From: Nitrospira defluvii | GTDB lineage: Bacteria; Nitrospirota; Nitrospiria; Nitrospirales; Nitrospiraceae | Assembly (NCBI GenBank): GCA_011525625.1 | Contig: WYAX01000015.1 | Span: forward strand, 434,001 to 498,000 | DNA length: 64,000 nucleotides | Direction: 5' to 3' | Shown: one piece after another, positions 1-7,856 of the stretch | Layout: each line of letters opens with the position of its first letter | Position numbering within the stretch: the stretch's first letter is position 1 | The notes under the pieces: model-generated | Told to the model about the DNA's origin: nothing | Databases searched by the model: none | What the model saw: the letters and a program-made list of their open reading frames with translations, nothing else | Translations under genes and position numbers: made by a program

Positions 1-46
1 CGTGAGGTCAGGATCGGTGCCCACTCGATGTGGCGAGGGCACGCCG

Positions 47-961
47 TCATTGGGTGTACAGCAACTTCCGGCACTCGCCCAGAATGTAGATCGGTCGCGT
101 GTCATTGCCCTTTTTGTCCGGGTTGTGCCCGATGGCCATGCCGGTGAGCACCATGCCTGGGGGACATGTCCAATGATCGACCCTCAGCATCCCGCCCAGT
201 CCGAAGGCGTCCGGTATCTTCTCGCTGAGCGTAAAGTCGTCGACGGGCCGAGCGTGTGTTCCGGCCGCCTGAATTGTCGCGGCGCCTGTGTGTTCCAGGG
301 CGATTTGCAACAGGCTTTTTCTACCGGTCAGGGCGTTGGCGACTTCGAAGATTCCGAACGTGAGGTGCTGGCTGGCCGCAGTCGCTTCGTACAGTTTGCC
401 TTCCCGTTCGAAATTAAACAGAAAATCGGATTTCTGCGCAGTCCCGATCATGCCGCCGTCCGGCGCGATATCGCGGCAGGAAAATCGGAACGATTCCCAT
501 GTGCGATTGTTGACCTCCTTGATGGAAAGGCCTGAGACCACGCCGTTGGGGAAGAGATCGAGGCAGGAGATGAAGCGGCTCTCGACGACCTTATCCTTGA
601 GGTAATCGAGGTCGTTGCAGGCCACCCATACCGATCCGACCGGGCCCTTGATGGGTAAATTCTTGGGCACACAGCCGGCGACCACAAAGGTGCGACCTGC
701 GTTGGAGGTGTATTGCTTGTCCTTCTCGTCCAGCGGGCTCTTGTCCACATAGTAGCCCTGCTGGTGATGGATGGTCGCCGTCACATCTGACCCGGCCTGG
801 GCCCAGAATCCCGCCGCGAGCGTCAGTTCCTGGGGATCGTCGTAGTAGCGAGCGGTGCCGTCTTTGATCACCTGGTTCAGCGTGGTGCCGGTGTCGGCTG
901 CGACCGGCAGGGCGAAGGCCGCCAGTAGCAAGGTGGTGGCTATCGTCGTGAGTCGCGTCAT
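47..961 (-). CDS. Exported protein of unknown function
   Basis: A 304-residue protein that begins with a clear Sec signal peptide (hydrophobic stretch of about residues 5-20 ending VAAD). The mature part is soluble-looking, has no transmembrane segment, and carries scattered cysteines (CVPKN, ACND, SCLD, CPPG, GECRK) that could form disulfides in the periplasm. I do not recognise the family. It lies 38 bases downstream of the next exported gene on the same strand, so the two may be co-transcribed. The ATG at 961 is chosen because the signal peptide starts directly after it. Confidence 0.8.
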   Translation of the reverse strand: MTRLTTIATTLLLAAFALPVAADTGTTLNQVIKDGTARYYDDPQELTLAAGFWAQAGSDVTATIHHQQGYYVDKSPLDEKDKQYTSNAGRTFVVAGCVPKNLPIKGPVGSVWVACNDLDYLKDKVVESRFISCLDLFPNGVVSGLSIKEVNNRTWESFRFSCRDIAPDGGMIGTAQKSDFLFNFEREGKLYEATAASQHLTFGIFEVANALTGRKSLLQIALEHTGAATIQAAGTHARPVDDFTLSEKIPDAFGLGGMLRVDHWTCPPGMVLTGMAIGHNPDKKGNDTRPIYILGECRKLLYTQ

Positions 962-999
962 GAGTCGGTTCTCTCCAAGTGGATGTGTGGTGATCCTAC

Positions 1000-1743
1000 C
1001 TACTGACTCTGTGCGTGGAGGGATGACCGGTCCCGCTCCAATCGGTGAAGCCTCGCCTGCAGCGACTCAATGGTCTTGTGCTGTTCAATGGCATGCAGCG
1101 TCAGCTCCTCGATTTTCCTGAGGAGTTTTGCCTGCATCTCGCCGAGACTGACGCCCGTGGCCGACACGTCGGCGGCGCTTGGCATATCCGGGAGGTGTTG
1201 ATGGTCCCGGATATAGGTCGCCACTTCCGGGAGTGTCGCGAGCCGGTAATCAGGTTGAAACACATAGTCCGCCCAATCCTTGATGAGCTTGATGCGGACT
1301 TCCTCGGCCAGCACCTTCCCTCCGACCACGAGTCGATAGTCGGTCGGGAGTCGTTCCGTGACGTTGTTGACGCCGACGGCGATCCCTCGTCCCACGGCGA
1401 GGTCGAAGACCCCGTCCGGCACCAGGGCGGTCCTAGTGGCCGCGCCGCCGAGGTACACGCGCTTGGTATCGGCCTGGAGAACCGTGGCTGTGGCCTCTCT
1501 GAACGTCGACCGGAGGCTGAGCAAAATGTCGTCGTCGCCGGAGAGCGGCCGCTGGATCTCAAGAAGCGGCTTGTTGCCTCCGCCCGCCGCCGGTTCGAAT
1601 CCTAACGCTACGCTTCCCGGTCGCCAAATGGCTCCGGTCGGAGTGTGCGGTCCGTTCCATGGCTCGGCGTGGACGGCGGCGGCCATGGTGCCGAGTAGGA
1701 AGAGCGTAGTCAGTGTAGCCTTCACGTGGATGTACGTAGACAT
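1000..1743 (-). CDS. Secreted protein with a tail-fibre-type C-terminal region
   Basis: A 247-residue protein with an N-terminal signal peptide ending in VHAEPW. The central part is beta-rich with repeated short motifs (AATRTALVPDGVFDLAVGRG). The C-terminal 80 residues read WADYVFQPDYRLATLPEV, then a HLPDMPSA motif, GVSLGEMQAKLLRKIEELTL and a coiled coil. This arrangement is typical of the C-terminal region of tail-fibre-like or self-trimerising surface proteins common in Bacteroidetes, where it acts as an assembly or chaperone region. That similarity is from memory of the motif. GGAGG lies about 8 bases before the ATG. Confidence 0.8.
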   Translation of the reverse strand: MSTYIHVKATLTTLFLLGTMAAAVHAEPWNGPHTPTGAIWRPGSVALGFEPAAGGGNKPLLEIQRPLSGDDDILLSLRSTFREATATVLQADTKRVYLGGAATRTALVPDGVFDLAVGRGIAVGVNNVTERLPTDYRLVVGGKVLAEEVRIKLIKDWADYVFQPDYRLATLPEVATYIRDHQHLPDMPSAADVSATGVSLGEMQAKLLRKIEELTLHAIEQHKTIESLQARLHRLERDRSSLHAQSQ

Positions 1744-1892
1744 GTCATGGTCCTCCGTGCGTCATGGTCGAATGGTGTGCAAGTGCATCGGCCGCTGTGC
1801 ATAGCAAGGAGCCTGCCTTGCTGTCGAGCGCATGGCACGAGCGCTTCATCTGCATTCCGTGAGGGCCACGATCGATTTGCCGGTGCAGGGTT

Positions 1893-1928
1893 GTATCTCT
1901 CTCGATACGATGTAGGAAAAACAGATAC
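1893..1928 (+). promoter_or_regulatory. GTATC/GATAC boxes upstream of the O-methyltransferase promoter
   Basis: GTATC (1893-1897) is followed after six bases by GATAC (1904-1908), forming an inverted repeat. The nine-base word GATACGATG occurs at 1904 and again at 1924, 20 bases (about two helical turns) apart. The block ends about 30 bases before the -35 element at 1958, a usual place for an activator site. The same GTATC-N6-GATAC pair recurs at 34475 and 34496. The regulator is unknown. Confidence 0.45.
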
Positions 1929-1957
1929 GATGCCGGTCCGCGGATCGGCCATCGAAA

Positions 1958-1986
1958 TTGACAGCGCCCGATCCCCCGCGTAGCCT
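1958..1986 (+). promoter_or_regulatory. Sigma-70-type promoter of the O-methyltransferase gene
   Basis: TTGACA at 1958-1963, a 17-base spacer and TAGCCT at 1981-1986. The -35 element is perfect and the -10 keeps the key TA and final T. Transcription would start near 1993, giving a leader of about 25 bases before the ATG at 2019. Confidence 0.5.
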
Positions 1987-2018
1987 CTGTTCATTTCTCC
2001 AATCACTGAAAGGACGGC

Positions 2019-3035
2019 ATGATGGGCACTCGGCAGTCGACCCCCGATCGAATCATGCAACTCGGGTTCGGGTTTTGGGGTTCAAAGACCCTGCTCAGCG
2101 CGGTGGAACTCGGGCTGTTCACGGAACTCGCAAACGGATCGCGCGACGCCAAGTCGCTCGCGAAGCGGCTCAAGCTGCATCCGCGAAGCGCGCGGGACTT
2201 CTTCGATGCCCTGGTGGCGCTAGGCTTGCTGAAACGGATCGGGGCCCGGTATGCGAACACGGCTGAGACCGGATTGTTTTTGGACCGCGCCAAGCCGACC
2301 TATGTCGGCGGCATACTCGAAATGGCCAATGCCAGGCTCTACCGGTTTTGGGGATCGTTGACGGAGGCGCTTCAGACCGGCAAGCCGCAAAATGAGGTCA
2401 AAACGGGCGAAGATTTTTTCGGCACGCTCTACACCGATCCCCAACGGCTGGAAGGATTCCTCAAAGCCATGACCGGCCTCAGCCGCGGCACGGCGCGGGC
2501 GATGGCGGCCCGGTTTCCTTGGAAGCGGTATCGCTCCTTCGCCGACATCGGATGCGCGCAGGGCGGTGTGGCGACGGAGATCGCGCTGGCGCACAGGCAT
2601 CTCACCGGGCAGGGTATGGATCTCCCCGTCGTGCAGCCGGTCTTCGAGGCCTACACAAAGAGTCGACGGGTGCAGAGGCGGGTCACGTTTCACCCCGGGG
2701 ACTTTTTCAAGGAGCCGCTGCCGAAGGCCGATGTGCTCATCATGGGCCACATCCTGCACGACTGGGATCTCAAAGAAAAAATGATGCTGTTGCGCAAGGC
2801 CTATGCCGCTTTGCCGACCGGGGGTGCCTTGATCGTGCACGAGGCGTTGATCGATGATACGCGGAAACAGAACGCATTCGGCTTGCTGATGAGTTTGAAT
2901 ATGCTGATCGAGACGCACGGCGGGTTCGACTTCACCGGTGCGGATTGCCGGAGTTGGATGAAGAAGGCCGGCTTCACACGCACGAAAGTCGAACCGCTGG
3001 CCGGGCCGGATTCCATGGTGATCGCCATCAAATGA
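2019..3035 (+). CDS. SAM-dependent O-methyltransferase (acetylserotonin/hydroxyneurosporene type)
   Basis: A 338-residue class I methyltransferase. The N-terminal third is a helical dimerisation/winged-helix region ([20 protein letters not shown]). The SAM-binding motif is [10 protein letters not shown] near residue 180, followed by the acidic GMDLP. The MGHILHDWD motif near residue 248 contains the His and Asp typical of plant-type and bacterial small-molecule O-methyltransferases. The C-terminus ends in [10 protein letters not shown], as usual for the family. The substrate cannot be read from sequence; aromatic or polyketide-like hydroxyls are usual. AAGGA lies 5 bases before the start. It appears to be a single-gene unit with its own promoter at 1958. 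Confidence 0.9.
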   Translation: MMGTRQSTPDRIMQLGFGFWGSKTLLSAVELGLFTELANGSRDAKSLAKRLKLHPRSARDFFDALVALGLLKRIGARYANTAETGLFLDRAKPTYVGGILEMANARLYRFWGSLTEALQTGKPQNEVKTGEDFFGTLYTDPQRLEGFLKAMTGLSRGTARAMAARFPWKRYRSFADIGCAQGGVATEIALAHRHLTGQGMDLPVVQPVFEAYTKSRRVQRRVTFHPGDFFKEPLPKADVLIMGHILHDWDLKEKMMLLRKAYAALPTGGALIVHEALIDDTRKQNAFGLLMSLNMLIETHGGFDFTGADCRSWMKKAGFTRTKVEPLAGPDSMVIAIK

Positions 3036-3090
3036 GGATCCGGTTCCATCCCGGCCCTCAGGAGTCCGTGAAGTTTGGCATTCCGGCGCC

Positions 3091-3119
3091 TTGACAGGTC
3101 GCACCGAGCAGCGTAAATT
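3091..3119 (+). promoter_or_regulatory. Strong sigma-70-type promoter
   Basis: A perfect TTGACA (3091-3096), a 17-base spacer and TAAATT (3114-3119). Transcription would start near 3126. A hairpin terminator follows within 80 bases, so this promoter would drive either a short RNA or an attenuated leader for the gene at 3255. Confidence 0.6.
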
Positions 3120-3125
3120 TCTCGC

Positions 3126-3203
3126 GGTTCCACATACTACGAGGCCAAAGAGCGTACCGCTCCGAGCCCGAACGACCCGTAACTGGGTGGTTCGGGCTTT
3201 TTT
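3126..3203 (+). ncRNA. Candidate small RNA or regulatory leader
   Basis: Between the promoter at 3091-3119 and a T-run at 3198-3203 there is room for a transcript of about 78 bases. It contains a small hairpin (GAGCG at 3150-3154, CGCTC at 3158-3162, loop TAC) followed by a strong terminator hairpin. No ribosome-binding site and ORF are evident inside it. It ends 51 bases before the gene at 3255, so it may act in cis as a leader or be an independent sRNA. It matches no riboswitch consensus I could recall. Confidence 0.4.
3165..3203 (+). terminator. Intrinsic terminator
   Basis: AGCCCGAACGACCC at 3165-3178 pairs with GGGTGGTTCGGGCT at 3185-3198 with one mismatch, and six T's follow at 3198-3203. 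It is the best rho-independent terminator in the window. Confidence 0.8.
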
Positions 3204-3254
3204 ATTGTCTGCGGCCGGGGTATTCGACACCCCGGCCTGCGCAGGAGGTGTCTT

Positions 3255-4118
3255 ATGTCCGGACATCGTTCACGCATCTACCGTCTTCTGTTCGTGCTGG
3301 CGCTGTGCTGTCTGGGAGGGGTCGCCCCCGCATGGGCGGACTACAACGTCATCGAGGTGCCCGACGGAGGAACCATCAAGGGCAAGGCGTTGTGGAAGGG
3401 GGCGATTCCCAAGGTGCCGCCGCTCAGGGTGTTCGCCGATCTCGATGCCTGCGGGACGCAGGTGCCATCGCCCGTGTTGCAGATCGATCCGGCAAGCATG
3501 GGTGTGCAGGATGTGCTGGTGTACCTTGAGCGAGTGGAGCGCGGGAAAGCGGCGGAGCCCGTCTATCGCCTTCCTATGGGGAAGGGAGGAGCGTCCTCCA
3601 CAGGGCAGGCCTGCCAGTTCCAGCATCCGGTCTTTCCATTTGTGCGTACGTCACAGGTCGGGATGGTCAATTTCGAACCGGTGCTGCACAATCCCCATTT
3701 CTTCAGCGAGACACAGGCCAGCCTGTTTAACCTCGCCCTGCCGACTCCCGATCGAGAAATCACGACCAGGCTCTTGCGTGCTCGCGGAGTCGGATTGCGG
3801 TTGCTGTGCGATGTGCACGTTCATATGAATGCCTGGGCGGCGGCGTTCGATCACCCCTATTTCGCCGTGACCGATTCACAGGGGCGCTTTGAAATCAGTG
3901 GCATCCCGCCGGGATCCTACACCGTGGTAGCCTGGCATTCCGGCTATAACATCCTCAAGTTCAACGCCTCTCGTCCGGTCTACGACGAACCTCATGTCAT
4001 TCGGAAGACGGTGACGATCGCACCGCGGGGTCTGGTCGAATCTCAATTTGAATTGCCTGTCCGTCCGGTCGACGTCGAGTGGAACATCGCCGGCGGGGAG
4101 GAACGTCCGCCTGAATAA
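3255..4118 (+). CDS. Exported cupredoxin-like protein with carboxypeptidase-regulatory fold
   Basis: A 287-residue protein with a signal peptide (cleavage near AWADY). The middle contains a candidate type-1 copper site: histidines at 145 and 148, then C185-D-V-H188-V-H-M191. The C-x2-H-x2-M spacing is that of amicyanin-like cupredoxins. It is followed by FAVTDSQGRFEISGIPPGSY, typical of carboxypeptidase-regulatory or methylamine-utilisation-like proteins. A periplasmic electron carrier or copper-binding role is inferred. AGGAGG (3243-3248) sits 6 bases before the ATG. Downstream is a barrel protein with a haem motif, so the two may work together. Confidence 0.8.
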   Translation: MSGHRSRIYRLLFVLALCCLGGVAPAWADYNVIEVPDGGTIKGKALWKGAIPKVPPLRVFADLDACGTQVPSPVLQIDPASMGVQDVLVYLERVERGKAAEPVYRLPMGKGGASSTGQACQFQHPVFPFVRTSQVGMVNFEPVLHNPHFFSETQASLFNLALPTPDREITTRLLRARGVGLRLLCDVHVHMNAWAAAFDHPYFAVTDSQGRFEISGIPPGSYTVVAWHSGYNILKFNASRPVYDEPHVIRKTVTIAPRGLVESQFELPVRPVDVEWNIAGGEERPPE

Positions 4119-4190
4119 CCACCCGTCGGGCCCGGCCGACGCTTGGGCCGATGGCATGTTCGACCACACAGTGAGTCATGGGAGGGAGCG

Positions 4191-5657
4191 ATGAAAAATT
4201 CGATGCTTCATGCCAGGGCTGGGATCGCGGCGCTGCTCGTGTTGTTCGCGCTGGCCAGCTACGAATTGAGCGGACTCGTCCAGAAGGCCGAGGCGATTCC
4301 GGCATTTGCCCGCAAATATGATTTTAAGTGTAACGTCTGCCACGTACCGGGATTTCCGAAGTTGAACGATTTCGGCAATCTGTTCCGGGATCGCGGCTAC
4401 CAACTCGGGTCCGATGCGGATTCGCCGGTGTACGAAGGCATCGGGATGGGTTATTGGCCGGTGTCGCTCCGTACCACCGTCGGGTATCAGGCGGCGAATG
4501 TGCGAACGGACGGGAGCGGCGTGACGACCGGAGGTTTCGGTTTCACCGGATTGGACCTCTTGAGTTTCGGCACGCTGGATCGCAATCTGGCCTTCGGCGT
4601 CGTCTTCACGCCCGGGCTCGGCAGCGCCGGTTTCGGCACGGGCGCGTCGGATGGCGACTTGGAAGCGGCCTTCGTCCGTCTCATGCGGCTGGAACGGTTT
4701 CTTGGGGTGAAGAGCTCGAGCGGCGATTACCTGCTGAACCTCAAGGTCGGCAAATTCGAGCTCGACCTTCCGTTCAGCGAAAAGCGCAGTCCCACCTTGA
4801 ACACGACGTTTGCGATGTACCATTACATGCCGGGGACGCCCTACACGGCGACGATCGGCGGTACGTCCACCAGTTCCTATCTCAATCCGAATACGTTTGC
4901 CATCGGCGAAAATCAACCCGGCGCGGAATTGTCGGGCATCAAAAAGACGACAGGCACCGACGGGTACTTTCGATATTCCCTCTCCGCCCTGGCGACAAAT
5001 AGTTTTTCCGGCCCGTTGAGCGGTTGCGCGTCCGACACCACCTGCGGAACGGGTGGGAGGAACGTGAATTTCTACGGCCATGTGACGCAATCGTTCGGTG
5101 GGTACGGCATCGTCACGGGACAGCGGATCGGCCTCTTCGGCGCCTACGGCACGGCCCCGACGCTGGTCAATCCGACCTGCCCGACCTGCCAGGCCGTGGC
5201 CGGGAGCGGGCAACCGTTCAGTCGTCTAGGCGTCGATGTCAGTCTGACGTTGAACGGGGAATGGAACCTGTTCGGTGCCTGGATGTGGGGCAACGACAGC
5301 AAAAACATGTTTGTCTCCCAAGGCATTGCGGACGCGCAAAACGCCTCATGGAACGGTGCCTTTGTCGAACTCGACTACGCGCCGGCGCTCTTGCCGTTCT
5401 TTGAGATGCCGGATTGGTTTTTCGCCTACCGGTACGATCTCATCCGCAACAATCGGCAGGGCGACCCGACGTTCGCCAAGAATTATAATAACGTCGATTC
5501 ACATACGGTCTTGGTCCGCTACTTCATTCATCATTCGACCAGGACCGACTTGGCACTCCATGCGGAGTACAACAGTTATCGCACGACGGGCGTGGGAACG
5601 AACGGCGGCGATCTCCTGGGCCAGACGATGCTGGTTGGGTTCGATTTTGCGTACTAA
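4191..5657 (+). CDS. Outer-membrane beta-barrel protein with an N-terminal c-type haem motif
   Basis: A 488-residue exported protein. After a signal sequence (about residues 8-36) comes AFARKYDFKCNVCH, a CxxCH haem c site with C47, C50 and H51. The remaining 430 residues are rich in alternating aromatic/small-residue strands ending in LVGFDFAY, with a terminal aromatic residue as in barrel proteins. This suggests a porin-like barrel carrying one haem, possibly for electron transfer at the outer membrane. The ATG at 4191 is preferred over one 48 bases upstream because GGGAGG precedes it and the signal peptide starts there. It follows the cupredoxin-like gene by 72 bases. Confidence 0.8.
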   Translation: MKNSMLHARAGIAALLVLFALASYELSGLVQKAEAIPAFARKYDFKCNVCHVPGFPKLNDFGNLFRDRGYQLGSDADSPVYEGIGMGYWPVSLRTTVGYQAANVRTDGSGVTTGGFGFTGLDLLSFGTLDRNLAFGVVFTPGLGSAGFGTGASDGDLEAAFVRLMRLERFLGVKSSSGDYLLNLKVGKFELDLPFSEKRSPTLNTTFAMYHYMPGTPYTATIGGTSTSSYLNPNTFAIGENQPGAELSGIKKTTGTDGYFRYSLSALATNSFSGPLSGCASDTTCGTGGRNVNFYGHVTQSFGGYGIVTGQRIGLFGAYGTAPTLVNPTCPTCQAVAGSGQPFSRLGVDVSLTLNGEWNLFGAWMWGNDSKNMFVSQGIADAQNASWNGAFVELDYAPALLPFFEMPDWFFAYRYDLIRNNRQGDPTFAKNYNNVDSHTVLVRYFIHHSTRTDLALHAEYNSYRTTGVGTNGGDLLGQTMLVGFDFAY

Positions 5658-5701
5658 ACGATCCGGCAGGGACCCAGTGGCCACGGAGGAGGGCAGCCTT
5701 T

Positions 5702-6517
5702 ATGCGATGGGGTAAGGCGGGATGGTTGTGGCTGTGCCTGGTATCGGTCGGTTGCGCAACTGCAACGCCTCAGGCCGATACTCCCTGCTTCTCCTGCGAC
5801 GATCGGCAGGTGGTGCGAGTGGTGCCGCTGGCGACGCTCCGGTCGAGCGATCCGGAGATGCGACTGCAGCATCCGGTGAATCTGTCGCAGGCCGAGTGGG
5901 AGACCGTCTTGCGCGGTCTGATGGTGCGCAGTACGCACAGCCCGTTGCTCGGGCCGTCGTATCACGGCGTCACGGAACCGCTGTTTCTGGATACGGAGGT
6001 TCGCGCGCTGGGATCCTCACTTCGGCAGGCGTTTGAACAGGCCACGGAGCAAGAAGCGGTCGTCTTTGCCACGGCGCGGGCAACGGATGAGGGCCCTGCG
6101 CAAGTGACGTCGGGCGCCTGGTTTGTCGAGGGAGGCCGAATCCATCTCCGGTTGGCCAACTGTCGGATCGCCGTGAGCATGCCATCGATACGAAGGCAGA
6201 TCTGGATCGATCCGCTCTTTGCGCAGGCTGGAACATTCTATGAACTGGTGCCGGGGAATCGTCAGGCCTTACTGCGCAAGTCGCCAGCGGAGGGGGGGCT
6301 ATTTCATCCCGATCCGGTGGAACTGGTGATCGACGGTTCCGCGCGCAGTGAGGCGGCAGTGCCGGCAGTGCCGGCTGCGCCGGAGGGAGCGCCCACGGTT
6401 CCCTCCGCGTCTTCGTTGGAAGGACGGCTTGCCGTGCTCAAACGTCTTTACGACCGGGGACTGATTACGGAAGAGGAGTATCGGCTGAAGAAACAGCAGC
6501 TATTGGATCGGTTGTGA
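5702..6517 (+). CDS. Lipoprotein with C-terminal SHOCT domain
   Basis: A 271-residue protein starting with a lipoprotein signal (LCLVSVGC, modified Cys at 18). The central domain of about 180 residues is of unknown function. A proline/alanine linker precedes a C-terminal SHOCT motif (RLAVLKRLYDRGLITEEEY), a short helical oligomerisation element. GGAGGAGGG lies 6 bases before the start. It follows the haem-barrel gene by 44 bases and could belong to the same operon. Confidence 0.8.
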   Translation: MRWGKAGWLWLCLVSVGCATATPQADTPCFSCDDRQVVRVVPLATLRSSDPEMRLQHPVNLSQAEWETVLRGLMVRSTHSPLLGPSYHGVTEPLFLDTEVRALGSSLRQAFEQATEQEAVVFATARATDEGPAQVTSGAWFVEGGRIHLRLANCRIAVSMPSIRRQIWIDPLFAQAGTFYELVPGNRQALLRKSPAEGGLFHPDPVELVIDGSARSEAAVPAVPAAPEGAPTVPSASSLEGRLAVLKRLYDRGLITEEEYRLKKQQLLDRL

Positions 6518-6534
6518 CAGGGACGGACCCTGTC
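6516..6534 (+). terminator. Hairpin after the SHOCT lipoprotein gene
   Basis: GACAGGG (6516-6522), a five-base loop and CCCTGTC (6528-6534) form a perfect 7-bp stem starting in the stop codon. Only a short T-run follows (cattttc), so termination would be weak. Confidence 0.35.
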
Positions 6535-6605
6535 CGGCATTTTCGGTCGACCGGGCTGGAGAGAATTCTGACTTGCTCGGGCCTCTTCGAGTAAGATGCC
6601 GGGAC

Positions 6606-7400
6606 ATGACGATTCAGACGAAGGCATGGCCCCTCTCCTCGCAGGATGACTGGTCGACGCCGTTTGCCGAGGTTCTGTTGGAGCAACTCGACCTGCGTCC
6701 GGGGCTGACTATCCTCGACATCGCCAGCGGACACGGCATTCCGGCCTTCTATCTCGCAGAACAGGTCGGTCCGACCGGCTCCGTGACAGGCATCGATGCC
6801 AGCCGGAGCCAGGTTGCGAGTGCGCGCGCCATCCAGCGAGGCGAGCTTCCCTGGTTGCGATTCGAGTGTCTCGACATGCGCGCCCTGCCCTCAACCTACC
6901 CCGTATTCCAGCGGATCACCGGCAATCTCTCCGTGATGTTTCTCCGACCGAATCGGTTTGAGGCGATGAAGGGGCTCATCGAACATTTGGAACCCGGCGG
7001 TCAGCTGGTGGTGACCTTTCCCTCGCTCGGCACGTTCGATTCCATCTGGCAGCGAATCGATCAGGAGATGAGCCGGCACGGATTGACCATCGAGCGTGAA
7101 CGGCTGGCCGCGCATGTGGCCGAGCGGCCCTCGGCGGCGGAGGCGCGTGGTTGGCTCGAACAGCTCAATATGGAGCGGATCGACGCGATCGAGCGGCCGC
7201 TTGAGGTGGCCAGTGGGTCCGGGCAGCGGTTTCTCCAGCATCCGCTGTTACGTGGTGGATTTCTCGACGATGCCTATGAATGTTTCGAAGACGCCGGGCT
7301 GGCCGACGAGGTGATGACCCGGGTGTCGTTGGATCTGGAAAGCATGAGGCCGTTGATTGCGCAACGATGCGCTCTTAGTGGCTGGAAGCGCACCGGCTGA
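6606..7400 (+). CDS. Class I SAM-dependent methyltransferase
   Basis: About 264 residues. Motif I is LTILDIASGHGIPAFYLAE and the acidic motif is VTGIDAS, followed by a post-I region typical of UbiE/ubiquinone-type methyltransferases. The C-terminal half contains a helical lid. The substrate is unknown. The ATG at 6606 has no obvious ribosome-binding site; a TTG at 6573 in the same frame has GGAG about 11 bases upstream and would add 11 residues, so the start is uncertain. Confidence 0.85.
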   Translation: MTIQTKAWPLSSQDDWSTPFAEVLLEQLDLRPGLTILDIASGHGIPAFYLAEQVGPTGSVTGIDASRSQVASARAIQRGELPWLRFECLDMRALPSTYPVFQRITGNLSVMFLRPNRFEAMKGLIEHLEPGGQLVVTFPSLGTFDSIWQRIDQEMSRHGLTIERERLAAHVAERPSAAEARGWLEQLNMERIDAIERPLEVASGSGQRFLQHPLLRGGFLDDAYECFEDAGLADEVMTRVSLDLESMRPLIAQRCALSGWKRTG

Positions 7401-7610
7401 ATGCGTCGACAGTCGCTTCCGGTGGGAAGCCGTGGGCGGGGGAGGTGGGTCGTAGGGCTGGGCACGGATCGAACGAATCCCTTCGACTGAGGGGCCAGGA
7501 TCCTGTGGTTTTCGAAATGGCGTGACGGTGAATAGCGCAAGCCAATAGTCGATGTCTCGATCCCGCCTCGGCCCCGCCGTCGCGTAACACAAGATTAACC
7601 TCGACAAAAT

Positions 7611-7856
7611 GTGTGCGTGCTGCCTGTCGGCGATACTGCCGTGGTGACTACGCCAAGCAGCCAGCCTGCCATTCCCTTCGTCCCGTGTCGGTGCAACTGC
7701 ACGGCGAATGTCCATCGTTCTTCCCGTCACGGGTTCGTGGATACGATACAGCGCTTTCTGGGCCGGTACCCCTATAGCTGTTGGGACTGCGGCGGACGAT
7801 TCTATCGAAATAGACCGGCTGCGACATCGTTGCCGGCGCATTCAATCGGAGGGTGA
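7611..7856 (+). CDS. Small zinc-ribbon-like protein
   Basis: Up to 81 residues. The recognisable part is PCRCNCTANVHRSSRHG, then RFLGRYPYSCWDCGGRFYR: two cysteine clusters around an HRS...R...YPY..C..CG.RFY pattern that I associate with small zinc-ribbon proteins common in Nitrospira-like genomes. The stop codon overlaps the GTG start of the phosphatase gene (GTGA at 7853-7856), a layout typical of translational coupling. The start is unsure; in-frame GTG codons occur at 7611, 7617, 7641 and 7644. Confidence 0.5.
   Translation: MCVLPVGDTAVVTTPSSQPAIPFVPCRCNCTANVHRSSRHGFVDTIQRFLGRYPYSCWDCGGRFYRNRPAATSLPAHSIGG

Noticed and set aside
1592-1602. tRNA T-arm-like GGTTCGAATCC
   Set aside because: It lies inside a coding gene, and no acceptor stem, anticodon loop or matching arms could be built around it.
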